NCBI GenBank assembly: GCA_000695325.1 | Contig: AVPN01000134.1 | Span: 11,008 to 71,104 of the forward strand | Origin: Pleurobrachia bachei | Lineage: Eukaryota > Ctenophora > Tentaculata > Cydippida > Pleurobrachiidae | Direction of reading: 5' to 3' | Length of the DNA stretch: 60,097 bases | Shown: piece by piece, positions 48,101 through 54,267 of the stretch | Numbering within the stretch: the stretch's first letter is position 1 | How the letters are laid out: each line of letters starts with the position of its first letter | The notes under the pieces: generated by a model | The model's database searches: none | Seen by the model: the letters and a program-made list of their open reading frames with translations, nothing else | What the model was told of the DNA's origin: nothing | Made by a program: the position numbers and the translations under genes

Positions 48101-51071
48101 ATCCTCAGAAGTCAGATCTAGATGCTCCCTATCTCACTCTCTCCTCTGTTTTCTATCTCATTCTCTCCTCTCTTCTTCTTCCCTCTCTCACTCTCTTTAT
48201 TTCACTCTCTTAGCTCTCACTCTACTGACTAACGAACAAACACACCCAGACTACCACCATGTATCATCAGTAGGACGTAGGACGTAGAACACCGGCAACT
48301 CATGTGCTCATGAATATCAAATAGCCTAGTTCACCACTGTTTATTGTATACAGTCAGACCCCTATTTACGGGCACTCCGATTTACCAAAATGATCTCCCC
48401 CGATCATCCTATCCCGGTAAATCTGGGTCCGACAGTGAGGGTGTAAGGGAGGGTTTTATATGAAGAATTTCACAGTTATCTTATCTATTAAACTCACGAG
48501 TATTCTCCCGCTATGGCAGCGGTAACTCCAACCCCGCTGTAGGTCTTAGCGACACTGTAAGTTCCATCCCCAATACTAGAAGAAAGGGATGATACAGCTA
48601 CGTCGTTGAGTAGGAGCGACATTGAGGGGAGAGCCATGGTTTTGAGATACTCTGTGATGCAGGAAATGGTGTAGCTGGTGGTTAGGGGTGTTGGAATTGC
48701 AGCCTCCTTTTCCAGAGAAAGTTCTGTGGGAGAAAGAAATGAGAATTAGTGGGATACAACCAGAAACTAGTTGGAATTAATAAACCTAGATTCGATAATG
48801 TGAAATCGCCAAACCATCGCCATGTGGCGCTAATGTGGCGTGTACACCAACTGCCAAAACTTTACTCACTTAGTGAAGCAATACTCGCGGCAGTGACGGG
48901 TAGGTTCACAGAGGCAGAGTAGGTATTTCCTAGGACACATTCCCATATCCCCGCATCTGACACCGTCCTTGTAGCACTCTTATACTCTGTTACTCCACCA
49001 ACCTCTACTAGATCTTCTTCTGTGTAGGGAGATAGGAACTCTTTTGAGAGAATGAACTACACTATGTATCAGCGTGTGGTCTAAATTGGTGGATGATGGC
49101 TTTTGATGAGTGATTTGTACTGCTCTACTAGCGAAAATAACATGGAACTGCTACATGGATTTGCCCCTCCGTAGGAGGGTATCGCGAACAAAGTTCGCGC
49201 GCAAATACAGGGGGCGCTACGTGCCCAATACCTGGATCGTCTGCTAGCTGTTGGTCTTTAAAGAAATAGACAGAGGTATATGTGGTTTGTGTAGCTGGGT
49301 AAACTCGACACTCTACGTCTAGAGTCTTGTCAGTCCCCTCCACTAGGTAGCCCTCGCCTTTCTTACTAGCCTCCAGACCTGTAGGTAGTTGGTGTAAATG
49401 TTTATGAAGGAGCAACTATCAGAATTCAGAAGATAAGATGTGTTTATGAAGGAGCAACTATCAAACGACATGATGTGCAACTATCAGAATTCAGAAGACA
49501 TGGTGTGTTTATGAAGGAGCAACTATAAGAATTCAGATAATAAGGTGTGTTTATGAAGGAGCAACTTCCAGAAGATATGATGTGTTTATGTTCCTCAATG
49601 ATAGCATCTTCTATGCTGCACAAATACTTCTTCAAATACGCTAACAGAGATAATAATTGAAGGAGCTTTAAATTGAGAGATCGACTGTTGTAACTCTCAC
49701 TTGACCGATGGTCACTGATAGTGTTAAGACAAGATATAGCAAATCGATTCTTCATACTATTCAATCGATTTAAAGACGTTATTATTGTATAGGTTTAGAG
49801 TTTAGACGCTCTCTCAGTAGGTAGAATTATAGAGTAGAAACTGCGATGTCACACACAGACGAATATAGCGACCCGATGGTCCATACTTACTGTTGAGCTT
49901 TACGCTTGTAGTTAAACCTAAATAGTCAAATTAAATTAAGTGACCTTTTCATTTGATAATGGAGGAAAAGAGATTTATGCTCAGAGTTTTGAACTAATTA
50001 CTAAGCAGTAGTCCTCCGTGACTCCGAGAATCGAGATTAGTCCAAAATACAGTTTATCCCAGTTCTAATCCACGAATCTTGGTAACAACAAAAAACTCAC
50101 GGATGCAGTATGTCGGTAGGTTCAAGTCGGTGGCACACGTCATCTCTTTTGTAGTGGCGCCTGTGTTATCCACCCTGTACCCCGCATCACATACAAACAG
50201 CACCTTTATACCTACTGCAACACGATCTCCCTGCAGGAATGGGTGGTGTTAATGTTGACAGAATGTGTTACCATGGTTACCATCAATTTATCATTTGGTA
50301 TCGTTACCATGGTTACCACTAAGTTAACACTTTGTATACCTCAATGACAGTGAAGATTCCACTGTCGGTAACCTGTCTGTAGCTGCTGCTAGTTGTCCCG
50401 GGGATCTCACACAAATCTAAAACATGAACCCACGTTAGAAATTTGTTACGTGACAACAGTTCTGTGACTAGTTCCCGACTAGGTTTGACCGTTTGTCACT
50501 AACTTTGTGACTAATTGTGTAACTAAATCTGTTATTAATAATTAAGAAACCTACCCACACACTGTGTAGCATCTGTGGACGCTTTCTCCAGGGTCTGTTT
50601 GCCTGGCGTGCACTCTGTACACTCTGTTGACCCTGCTGTTGTACTGTAACTGTTCAGAGGACATGCCAGACACGTCACCCCGTTACCATAGTAACCGGCG
50701 GGGCATTGTACTGTGGGGAATAATTGTGCATGTGGTTAAAATTTAGATAATTGGCAGATAATTACTATATTTCGAACTGATATTAGTATGTATAGAGACT
50801 ATCCATAGAGACGACTCATGAGTCATGGGTAACTGATGGTGATATAGAGATTACTTACAGCATTTCCCGTCTCTTTCAAATGAGCCATCTGGACATGCTC
50901 CCCACGCCACACAAACCAAACCAACTGAGGGTGTTGTTGTGGTTAGTGAAGAGTCAGGTGATTAGTAAGTGTTAGTTAATTAATAATTGGACAATACCCT
51001 CACTTTGTCGTTACGGCCAATAACCATAATTCTGACTTACAGGTTAAGGCGAGTCTGAATAGGAATCCCAT
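2503..51071 (-). CDS. Giant adhesion GPCR (Ig/sushi/lectin/pentraxin/GAIN/7TM), about 88 exons
   Basis: This gene spans 48.6 kb and encodes about 3,950 residues, a large cell-surface adhesion receptor with autoproteolytic potential. The start at 51071 was chosen because it opens a signal peptide (MGFLFRLALTFGLVCVAWG, split over exons 1-2), and the stop at 2503 ends an open terminal exon. Consecutive exons were linked by GT-AG sites and matching phases; the links proposed here hold except at exon 44 (GG donor) and exon 86/87 (phase mismatch). Domain order: Cys-rich, sushi, about 15 Ig, sushi, GCC2/ephrin-receptor-like, sushi, LDLa, LamG-like, C-type lectin, pentraxin-like, Cys stalk, GAIN, GPS, 7TM (class B2 type), tail. 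The exon 14-15 intron is 13.8 kb and hosts other genes. Splitting into two or more transcription units is possible, but phase continuity argues for one. Ligand and signalling partner are unknown. Exon coordinates are in the block entries that follow. Confidence 0.8.
4998..8907 (-). CDS. Adhesion GPCR exons 76-82: seven-helix domain
   Basis: Exons: 76 at 8789-8907 (TM1), 77 at 8509-8652 (TM2), 78 at 8175-8384 (TM3-4), 79 at 5573-5720 (TM5), 80 at 5465-5513, 81 at 5280-5371 (TM6 to the start of TM7), 82 at 4998-5139 (end of TM7 and first tail residues). Diagnostic adhesion-GPCR motifs are the TM3 string FFLSAVSWMLVEGANLY, the TM5 string FFVAPVMIMMVVNLFIF, the TM6 string ISWIFGAF and the TM7 end SFQGIVIFYFHCF followed by a VRKTW helix-8 start. 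All joins keep frame (phases 2,2,2,0,1,0,1). A second copy of exon 78 at 7396-7605 and a 5'-truncated copy of exon 77 at about 7730-7827 lie in the intron before exon 79. Confidence 0.9.
5851..5957. repeat. 21-bp minisatellite, about 5 copies
   Basis: The unit is approximately CACATCGCGTGACCCCTCACG, in the intron between the TM3-4 and TM5 exons. The unit length is a multiple of three, so it opens a 7-residue periodic reading frame on the minus strand; I read it as intronic. Confidence 0.85.
7041..8606 (-). repeat. Tandem duplication covering the TM3-TM4 exon
   Basis: The unit 7041-7827 is repeated at 7828-8606. Each unit carries a complete TM3-TM4 exon (7396-7605 and 8175-8384) with both splice sites. 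The unit length differs by 8 bp in a poly-C stretch near 7231-7250. The two exons encode the same 70-residue segment but differ at six synonymous sites within about 70 bp, while the surrounding intron sequence is almost identical. The left unit contains only the 3' part of the TM2 exon. Confidence 0.9.
9105..9643 (-). CDS. Adhesion GPCR exons 74-75: last GAIN strand and GPS
   Basis: Exon 75 (9105-9251) is a complete GPS: CVYWDEETQAW, then a TSCD segment, then CSSNHLTNFAVLM. The four-cysteine/two-tryptophan frame and the HL/T cleavage triplet are intact, so the receptor is predicted to self-cleave. Exon 74 (9576-9643) supplies the strand before it and joins phase 1 to phase 0. A second copy of exon 74 sits at about 9426-9480 with a good donor, but its available acceptors do not fit the phase of exon 73. 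The intron around 9770-9930 holds a repeated tract starting GACTGGATGGACAGGGTTCC. Confidence 0.9.
10001..13172 (-). CDS. Adhesion GPCR exons 68-73: GAIN domain with two exon cassettes
   Basis: Exon 68 is 13032-13172 and exon 73 is 10001-10135 (strand GRLSFMVFNSSKMF). Between them lie two cassettes of four exons. Cassette B is 12753-12850, 12445-12568, 12198-12301, 11825-11946; cassette A is 11309-11406, 10951-11074, 10702-10805, 10320-10450. Helical GAIN segments such as VTDNVLNVFDALSVSV and VSFSVQRMEGESIANS are present in both. Exon 68 (phase 0 out) can join either 69A or 69B, and 72A or 72B (both phase 1 out) can join exon 73. 72B to 69A would break the frame, so only one cassette can be used. 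Exon 72 carries the polybasic stretch KKKGRKRRST, a furin-type sequence within GAIN. Confidence 0.88.
11539..11824. repeat. 46-bp tandem repeat of an exon-68 3' edge, 6 copies
   Basis: Six near-identical 46-bp units run from 11539 to 11814, followed by a partial unit. On the minus strand each carries the last codons of exon 68 (IsDTTNITTE) plus its splice donor GTAGGTTACATTAC. The array joins the end of GAIN cassette B (72B) to cassette A, so it marks the duplication junction. Confidence 0.9.
13420..14436 (-). CDS. Adhesion GPCR exons 64-67: Cys stalk to GAIN start
   Basis: Exons: 14353-14436, 14022-14148, 13612-13832, 13420-13542. Exon 65 is cysteine-rich (CPVDECVKETTRSC, then ECPGN and ACDCSE). 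Exon 66 has GCGVTPVEESEFAGTYSW followed by KYTIADNTKKW, reminiscent of the short G-x-x-W/T-x-A-x-x motif that precedes GAIN in many adhesion GPCRs. Exon 67 is the first GAIN helix (QSQAAQALYMLLYGD). The donor of exon 66 is the least certain; 13612 is the choice that keeps frame. Confidence 0.75.
14582..15952. mobile_element. DNA transposon with about 280-bp terminal inverted repeats and 8-bp TSD
   Basis: The sequence from 14582 (GGCAGGTCGGAAGAATCTCG) rightwards to about 14850 returns in inverse orientation from about 15663 to 15952. The element is flanked by an exact 8-bp duplication GAATTACA (14574-14581 and 15953-15960). It lies in the intron between receptor exons 63 and 64. Most of the right interior is the N gap 15074-15661. 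An 8-bp TSD suggests hAT or a similar superfamily; no transposase frame is visible, so it looks non-autonomous or has its core in the gap. Confidence 0.9.
15969..18517 (-). CDS. Adhesion GPCR exons 56-63: pentraxin/LamG-like domain and flanks
   Basis: Exons: 18329-18517, 17910-18078, 17660-17815, 17227-17463, 16969-17068, 16685-16845, 16346-16493, 15969-16164. Exons 58-61 build a concanavalin-like sandwich: LSVCFSMKSAA, then GVWHSVCLSWS, then GTLYLGRQLG, then GFLLNLNVWNVSLTTEEM. That order (VCF strand, WH-x-x-C-x-x-W, G-x-x-x-x-LG, G-x-x-x-x-x-x-W) is the pentraxin signature set. Exon 56 is cysteine-containing and unassigned; exons 62-63 hold paired cysteines (IQCTGTACTFTQCAVGDDC). All phases agree. 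The intron 18079-18328 contains degenerate repeats of the start of exon 57. Confidence 0.85.
18711..21142 (-). CDS. Adhesion GPCR exons 48-55: LDLa, LamG-like and C-type lectin
   Basis: Exons: 20982-21142, 20648-20813, 20381-20503, 20053-20251, 19687-19869, 19374-19546, 19137-19249, 18711-18898. Exon 48 is an LDLa-like module (CACIALTQRCDGVADC, then an acidic LSDEYDC). Exons 49-51 form a laminin-G/pentraxin-like fold (ACLSFQTSYTG, RVCLSWASSGGALSIRLD, VTLFLGSDG). Exon 53 carries an LDLa-like segment ending CIDNSDEGYC. Exons 53-55 give a C-type lectin domain: CTVLGGSLASIDSVYEN, then AWIG, a TWISG strand, NNGDW and a closing LLCKT. Residues for canonical EPN/QPD calcium-dependent sugar binding are not apparent. 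Confidence 0.85.
21397..23651 (-). CDS. Adhesion GPCR exons 41-47: sushi modules, Cys-rich repeat, furin site
   Basis: Exons: 23348-23651, 23042-23152, 22507-22923, 22339-22366, 22085-22219, 21752-21818, 21397-21545. Exon 41 is a textbook sushi (CCP) domain: CQKPAVKHG, AGESGVLSCEGGYTISGE, VTCNDDGE, GTC; a second follows into exon 42. Exon 43 holds NRKRRQTR, a furin-type site, then GCC2/ephrin-receptor-like repeats (CVQCSAGYYIANNTC). Exons 44-47 give two more sushi-like modules. Exon 44 is a 28-bp exon whose only frame-keeping donor reads GG rather than GT. The donor of exon 46 is a weak choice made on frame. Confidence 0.8.
23736..32435 (-). CDS. Adhesion GPCR exons 15-40: Ig-like domains 4 (end) to 15
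   Basis: Exons: 32337-32435, 32076-32220, 31845-31969, 31537-31701, 31257-31415, 30955-31089, 30680-30794, 30440-30531, 30101-30209, 29838-29911, 29491-29613, 29248-29318, 28992-29082, 28635-28801, 27985-28083, 27643-27793, 27323-27423, 26946-27141, 26524-26695, 26251-26360, 25909-26044, 25275-25404, 24728-24853, 24401-24541, 23950-24156, 23736-23855. Most domains are split in two by an intron: the first exon has the B-strand cysteine (for example GTISCRVYGPNDMEILWY), the second the F-strand (for example DSEGTYACYVNYG, EGNYSCGVAAT, SGFYSCSVVF). Exons 16-17 appear to be an Ig domain lacking the cysteine pair. Every junction in this block keeps frame, the strongest evidence for one continuous gene. 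Confidence 0.85.
26721..26819. mobile_element. MITE, pogo/Tigger-like ends (degenerate)
   Basis: It begins CAGTCGGACCCCGGTTAAT and ends AAATCGAGGTTCCAG, a degenerate inverted repeat of the start. Related copies lie at 46483 and 48351. It lies in the receptor intron between exons 32 and 33. Confidence 0.55.
32907..33896 (-). CDS. Intronless rhodopsin-type GPCR nested in a receptor intron
   Basis: One uninterrupted 329-residue frame with its own ATG. Seven hydrophobic segments are visible: TM1 about residues 29-54, TM2 about 66-88, TM3 about 104-128, TM4 about 145-165, TM5 about 190-213, TM6 about 236-260, TM7 about 275-305. The TM3 cysteine (NVYFCDAWG) and an extracellular-loop-2 cysteine (AVHCQP) could form the class A disulfide. 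Odd points: the DRY position reads SVTRT and the NPxxY position reads NATANAILW, so both activation motifs are changed. It lies on the same strand as the giant receptor, inside its 13.8-kb intron 14, about 470 bp upstream of exon 15. Ligand and subfamily are not recognised. Confidence 0.85.
   Translation of the reverse strand: MLIYPMSPYPPQNYHCAPFNITDIQGTPIEITITVLSLLAVSVGIPSCALQIAYILVGAKEKFGLGTKIYLAICVTDVVILVFYLPITSSFLAGRDPLMFENVYFCDAWGMAWFTLVRVSIFLIALLSVTRTLSLLSPFSKPPSSRRIMVIIIFYTVCLMFQSTAPIWYFSNDYSYFWQAVHCQPILRHSSFFNLFTYVLEIIAPLFVVSVSCAVSMFALRKGQGKSPVAGGGQKNGRATVTILLLTGIYIFFNTPLVLFNVLGLLVMSFDCADWYKVFFHTQAYIYVYLMVNVVSIPLNATANAILWVGRSAAMRNWVRGLITGWIKL
33897..36242. other. AT-rich intron sequence without recognised genes
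   Basis: A 26-base tract starting TTTTTTGACGAGAAATCG at about 34065 recurs, with one base changed, at about 34352, so degenerate repeats are present. A (GA)n microsatellite occupies about 36087-36148. I find no exon with coding character here. Confidence 0.4.
36243..36764 (+). CDS. C2-domain protein (synaptotagmin-like/rabphilin type)
   Basis: A 173-residue open frame, taken from the first in-frame ATG after a GA microsatellite. Residues from about 12 to 140 form one C2 domain: GELKVSILKCSML (strand with LxVxIxxC), NPIVKINI, a basic NLYKRKTDVLKK patch, TSNPEFGPKACF (the TxNPxF signature), LEVGVWDC and LIGGVVLG, closing with RWHILE. The calcium-binding aspartates are only partly present, so it may be a calcium-independent, lipid- or protein-binding C2. 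The polybasic strand resembles the C2B of synaptotagmin-like and rabphilin proteins. It lies inside intron 14 of the receptor on the opposite strand. GTTAAT at 36762 could be a splice donor, so the frame may be one exon of a longer gene. Confidence 0.65.
   Translation: MDGAAGASGDPGRIKLSLHLQNGELKVSILKCSMLMAPGCDALPNPIVKINIKPSAKRNLYKRKTDVLKKTSNPEFGPKACFTYDISNIDIESPDRCLEVGVWDCHFKRQTLIGGVVLGKESSGNARSHWMDALSSCGHRVTRWHILEGHSEHNVFLNDHQSSVELPDQPASG
36765..38432. other. Intron/intergenic sequence, one possible short exon
   Basis: Mostly AT-rich with CT tracts at 37380-37430 and 38010-38110. A 54-bp segment at about 38139-38192 on the plus strand has an acceptor and donor in place (CTACAG before, GTAAGAG after) and is open, but it is too short to assign. 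Confidence 0.35.
38433..38765 (-). CDS. Unrecognised terminal exon, 110 residues
   Basis: On the minus strand an acceptor (TTCACAG) at 38766 opens a 333-bp frame running to a stop at 38433. The product is rich in charged residues, with an N-terminal LALQPLVRSGRKWRAGEELE, a central MIPPYPRAGIGFGEWRKPW and an ERVRERLDQERTVETMQLE helix. This is typical of a real soluble protein, not of random sequence. It starts in phase 0, so it cannot follow receptor exon 14 (phase 1) and is probably the last exon of a separate nested gene whose upstream exons I could not find. No function is proposed. Confidence 0.45.
   Translation of the reverse strand, partial: DEVILALQPLVRSGRKWRAGEELEEAGSDVRCDAVRGMIPPYPRAGIGFGEWRKPWEKLSDSEKRGVVMERVRERLDQERTVETMQLEVQGMGLAWREGIEIISKPKKDL
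38766..39699. other. No gene recognised
   Basis: AT-rich intron sequence of the giant receptor, with short repeats of GAGTCCG near 39260-39310. Nothing coding is seen. Confidence 0.35.
39700..40700. mobile_element. Fold-back DNA transposon/MITE around an assembly gap
   Basis: The left end GGGTCAGCACACACCGGAGT and the right end CCGGTTTGTGCTGACCC are inverted repeats, flanked on both sides by TA, which suggests a TA-targeting element. Inside, 39763-39899 is itself a long palindrome, and the same palindrome in the same orientation begins again right after the N run (40502-40634). The gap may therefore be artificial and the true element only about 330 bp. It lies in intron 14 of the receptor. 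Confidence 0.85.
41305..44678 (+). CDS. LDLa-repeat rhodopsin-type GPCR (GRL101/RXFP-like), interrupted
   Basis: It opens with a signal peptide (MLVFTTLLTGVIGLAS), followed by a long cysteine-rich region with LDLa modules, the clearest being CVTYRDVCNLKDDCGDGSDE at 43081-43140. A class A seven-helix domain follows: NLGDLMIGIYLLLISYFD (TM2), SLFAMTMLSITRLANI (TM3) and a terminal NSVINPLLYD (TM7). An ECSFLG cysteine precedes TM3, as in LGR/RXFP and GRL101 receptors. Exons run to 43957, then 44155 onward (197-bp intron, phase 1). Three lesions are present: a frame break near 41427, another between about 41793 and 41818, and an in-frame TGA at 42706. No stop follows TM7 at 44632; the frame continues 16 codons and enters a duplicate copy. 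It may be a decaying gene or contain sequence errors. It is nested in receptor intron 14 on the opposite strand. Confidence 0.75.
43609..45699 (+). repeat. 1-kb tandem duplication inside the LDLa GPCR
   Basis: 43609-44632 is repeated as 44679-45699. It includes the TM3-to-intracellular part of one exon, the 197-bp intron and the TM6-TM7 exon. I see essentially one difference, a small change with a 1-bp length difference inside the intron near 44033/45102. The copies are separated by 46 bp. Confidence 0.92.
44679..45705 (+). CDS. Second copy of TM3-TM7 of the LDLa GPCR
   Basis: Exons 44679-45027 and 45224-45705 repeat the TM3-TM7 coding part and end in a stop two codons after the conserved TM7 tail. 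The spliced frame of the first copy runs through 44633-44678 straight into this copy without a shift, so a transcript could encode a receptor with an extra five-helix set. As an independent gene it would lack a signal peptide, LDLa repeats and TM1-TM2. Confidence 0.6.
45706..46228. other. Intron remainder before receptor exon 14
   Basis: No exon is seen. This is the 5' part of receptor intron 14 on the minus strand. Confidence 0.4.
46229..49917 (-). CDS. Adhesion GPCR exons 6-14: Ig-like domains 1 to 4
   Basis: Exons: 49891-49917 (a 27-bp microexon), 49232-49378, 48870-49019, 48498-48723, 47623-47699, 47363-47470, 46918-47085, 46583-46689, 46229-46313. Ig 1 spans exons 7-8 (LDVECRVYP and DAGIWECVLG), Ig 2 exons 9-10, Ig 3 exons 11-12 (AVITLSCETFP and TEVFCTATLL). 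Ig 4 begins in exons 13-14 (EIAITCSVAA, TTLTSKLTDGVALFK) and finishes in exon 15, 13.8 kb away. Phase 1 of exon 14 matches exon 15, whose WARCGVFVSS supplies the missing F-strand cysteine. Confidence 0.82.
46483..46565. mobile_element. 83-bp MITE with pogo-like ends and TA duplication
   Basis: The ends CAGTCGGACACCGATTTAGT and ACTAAATCGGGGTCCCACTG are inverted repeats with about two mismatches, flanked by TA on both sides. It lies in the intron between exons 13 and 14. Confidence 0.8.
48351..48434. mobile_element. MITE related to the 46483 element
   Basis: It starts CAGTCAGACCCCTATTTACG and ends CGGTAAATCTGGGTCCGACA, an imperfect inverted repeat similar to the copies at 46483 and 26721. It lies in the intron between exons 9 and 10. 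Confidence 0.7.
49390..49590. repeat. Tandem repeat around TTTATGAAGGAGCAACTATC
   Basis: Four to five irregular copies of about 40-55 bp with this core lie in the intron between exons 6 and 7. The core TTTATGAAGGAG also appears at about 23669, 23699 and, degenerate, 23870. Confidence 0.8.
50101..51071 (-). CDS. Adhesion GPCR exons 1-5: signal peptide, Cys-rich module, sushi
   Basis: Exons: 51041-51071, 50859-50924, 50555-50710, 50340-50416, 50101-50230. Exons 1-2 give the signal peptide followed by CPDGSFERDGKC. Exon 3 is a GCC2/ephrin-receptor-like module (CPAGYYGNGVTCLACP, then STTAGSTECTECTPG). Exons 4-5 form a sushi-like module (VLFVCDAGYRVDNTG, EMTCATD, YC). The start is supported by the fit of a hydrophobic leader with the next exon in phase 1. 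No TATA box is obvious upstream (51072 onward). Confidence 0.85.
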
Positions 51072-51437
51072 TTCTATCTGTAAATTGTTCTTATCTGATA
51101 TTCATTAATGCTAATTGATTAATTAATTAATAATTAAACAAAACAAAAGTTCTTATATCGAATTAATAATTAAGAAGACATGACCCATGATGATGATCCC
51201 AAACAAACAAACCGAGTTCAACTAGAAGCTAAAATTCAACGTACAAAACTAAGCTGTGAATAAGCTTCAAGCCAGTTCAAGAGCTGAATTGGAGAGCAAG
51301 CTAGTGAACTGTTAGAGCTGTTAGATAGAGAGAGAGAAGAGAGAGAGGTTAGTAAAGGAAAGAGAGAATAGAGAGATAGATAGAGAGAGTGAACTGTTAG
51401 ATAGATAGAGAGGGTTAGAAAAGGAAAGAGAGATGAT

Positions 51438-51483
<46 letters not shown>

Positions 51484-51969
51484 GAGTGAAGAGGGAGAGT
51501 TATACACGTGGTTTCAATGAACCATTTGCACACCCACACACACCGCTGGGAGACACAGATCATTGAGAGGAAGGTAAACCTACAAGCAAAGATAGATATA
51601 GAGGGAAAGGGATAGAGAGAGAAAGAGACTAGAGAGGGGAAGATAGAGAGAGAAGAGGACAGAGAGCTAGTTATAGTCCATGGTATACTAGTTGTAGAAA
51701 GACTAAAGACTGGTAGGTGTGTTGGGAAAGCTTGTTGGTTGGCACATCCTCATATACCTCAGGTCGAGCTGCTCAAAGTCAGAAACCACACATGCCCGAC
51801 AGGAAATCAATTCGAAATGTAACTGATAACATGTCAGAGAGATTCCAGACTTTCCTGATACACAGCTCATGATGTCGGAGAGATTCTTCCTGCCTATACG
51901 TGAAATAACCACAAAATGTTCATATGAAATGTTGACATGTATACAGCGTAGTTCAAGCATTGTTAATAA

Positions 51970-52053
51970 CACAATATCACAATTTTGATGAATAAGCTGT
52001 TGCAATAACAATGTTATCGCAACAGCTTATTCAACAAAATTGTGATATTGTAG
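51970..52053. repeat. Imperfect palindrome, arms about 35-40 bp
   Basis: CAATATCACAATTTTGATGA at the left pairs with the reverse complement of CAAAATTGTGATATTG at the right, and the centre reads GCAATAACAATGTTATCGC. It may be a small fold-back element. Confidence 0.8.
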
Positions 52054-52526
52054 TACTCAAGAATTAAATAATCGATGTTTCTAAATTCTAAAACTCTGGA
52101 ACTAAGGGGGTCCCGGGTCGTATTGACCCTTTCTGACACTTTCTCGAGGAGTAAGGAGATCGGTAAAGCATTCTGCTGACAGGGAATGATGACAATTAAC
52201 AAGCTAAAAACCTCACATTGCCTCAGCAACACAGCACTACAAATTGCTATTTAACAAACCGCAACAGCCGATCAAATGGGGCATGATGATGATATATTAC
52301 ACCAAACAAGTGTGTTTTTACAAATGGCACACGTGTGTGTACCTAAACAATACATCAGAGAGCTGAGAGGTGGTACGTCACACAATGGGGCCAGACAAAG
52401 TATAACGCACACAAGACCGGGGGACAAGACCTCATTGTAGTGGTGTAGTTATATTGTGAGACATGTATAGTACAAGTTCTACATGTCATTGTCTAAACAG
52501 TATATTACATCATTATCAAAATAATA

Positions 52527-52618
52527 TAAACTTTATATAAATTAAAAACAACGCTTTATATAAATTAAAAACAACGCTGTGTGGATTCTAGTCAGTACCA
52601 CTGGTACTGACTAGAATC
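52527..52618. repeat. 24-bp direct repeat followed by a 37-bp perfect palindrome
   Basis: The segment beginning CTTTATATAAATTAAAAACA occurs twice in direct succession. It is followed at 52582 by GGATTCTAGTCAGTACCA, one C, and its exact reverse complement, ending at 52618. Confidence 0.85.
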
Positions 52619-54267
52619 CTAAAATCACTGGGGAGCATCAGAGCGGTAATACATCTCAGAGATGTCATCTCTGTACATACCCTAATTCTAAAATTCTTAT
52701 GCAGGTGTATAGGTCGAAATTCTAGTGCTCAAGACACACACCCGCCAACATGGCAGATGATCATGACTGATGAATCATAACAAACCCACCCGCCGGGTGG
52801 CCGGCTCTTTATTCACCCTTTTTACTGTTGCCATGCCTGGCAACTGAGCTGTTTCGATAACGTCATGAAGACTGAATCACTAAAATTATACCCATACTGG
52901 CTACTACAAACTGCAAAATCACACTACCACAAAAACACACCAAGTTCAAATGAAAAAAGTGAAGTGATCAGTCAAAGCCCCAGTTCTACTTACCCATACC
53001 GTATATGGAATAATCTACTCAGTGCGCGGCTCAAATGCACGTGCGAGTGTGATCGTGAGTTGCATTGATACTCAGCTCTGTCAGTTTCCCACGCTAATTT
53101 GTTATTCGTTAAACTTAATTAATTATCAAATCAATAATCAATAATTAATATGGTTTCACTGCCACTGGTCGACTGAACCTGGTAGTACCGCCACCAGTAC
53201 CAGGCCAATTATACATACGAGACTGCCGGTTGTTGCACGTTAGTTGCAGGTCGTAGTTTACAAGTTCGTAACACGCAGATAAACTTAGAATGTGCTGCGA
53301 ACTAACGCGCGCACGCGCAACCTTTTAATATCAATGCAAATTACTCAGCTCACGAACAAAAAAGTTCCAACTTCCAAAACGAAAATGTGCAAAAACTTTT
53401 CGCGACGGAATAGGGACACGATACCCCCGATCGTCGGTTCGCCAAATCACGTTTCGTTCGCCAAAAATTCTCCCTATCCAACTTTATCCCTTCGAGGCTG
53501 AAGTCCTCTATGAGATTCAGTCGCACGAACAATTTTCGATAGACGATAGGTAATGTAGGCGGAGCTGGACAGAAAGAAACGAGAGTAACCACCCGCGAGA
53601 ACAAAAAGGACCAAATTCTAGGGCAGTTTGTAGCATGGAAGATTGTGTTATCTTTGTTGGTTAATGTTTGACACTCAGAAACGGCATTTTTTGCTGCTGC
53701 TGTTCTATGTAAAAATACTCAAAACTTTTGAAAATATTTTGATTTGTTTTTCTCTGAATGCCGTCCATCGAACCACTGCTTTTGCTCCCCCGTCTCCACT
53801 CACCGAACCCGTTCTTTACTTCGGATTTCGGTTATTTGAAGTACTATGGTATCCCAACTCCACCGGCATCAATTAAATTAAGTCTGCAAGGGTGTTATTG
53901 ACAAATAATAAATAGTTGTTTCCGTTAAGGTACAAATGAACGTAATCCAGCAACCGGTAACGGTTTTATGTCTATCGACTTTTTTGCATCTAAGTGTACG
54001 TTGTTTTACGGAGCTGTTGTTAAAAACCTGTGTCACTCTTGCTCTGTCATTTGTTTGTTCCCTAAACAATACCTCACCGCGTTACAATAAATAAAGAAAG
54101 TATTGTACATATTTAACTCGCTTTTTGAGGTACATAATACTATTCTAGATAAGCTTAAAAAGTGTATCTAAATTGTCCCTCCTTGTTTCCCTCCGTGCAT
54201 TGTGCAATACCAGTTACCCAACATAATATCAACTAATATTCCTCCTCCCTGTAGCATCTAAAGCATA

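Larger units (their letters stand above)
51072..54267. promoter_or_regulatory. Divergent intergenic region between the receptor and midnolin
   Basis: This 3.2-kb spacer separates two outward-facing start codons, so both promoters should lie within it. It holds GA/CT microsatellites (about 51320-51380 and 51440-51480), two palindromes (51970-52053 and 52582-52618) and a 24-bp direct repeat. I can mark no transcription start or core promoter with confidence. Confidence 0.5.
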
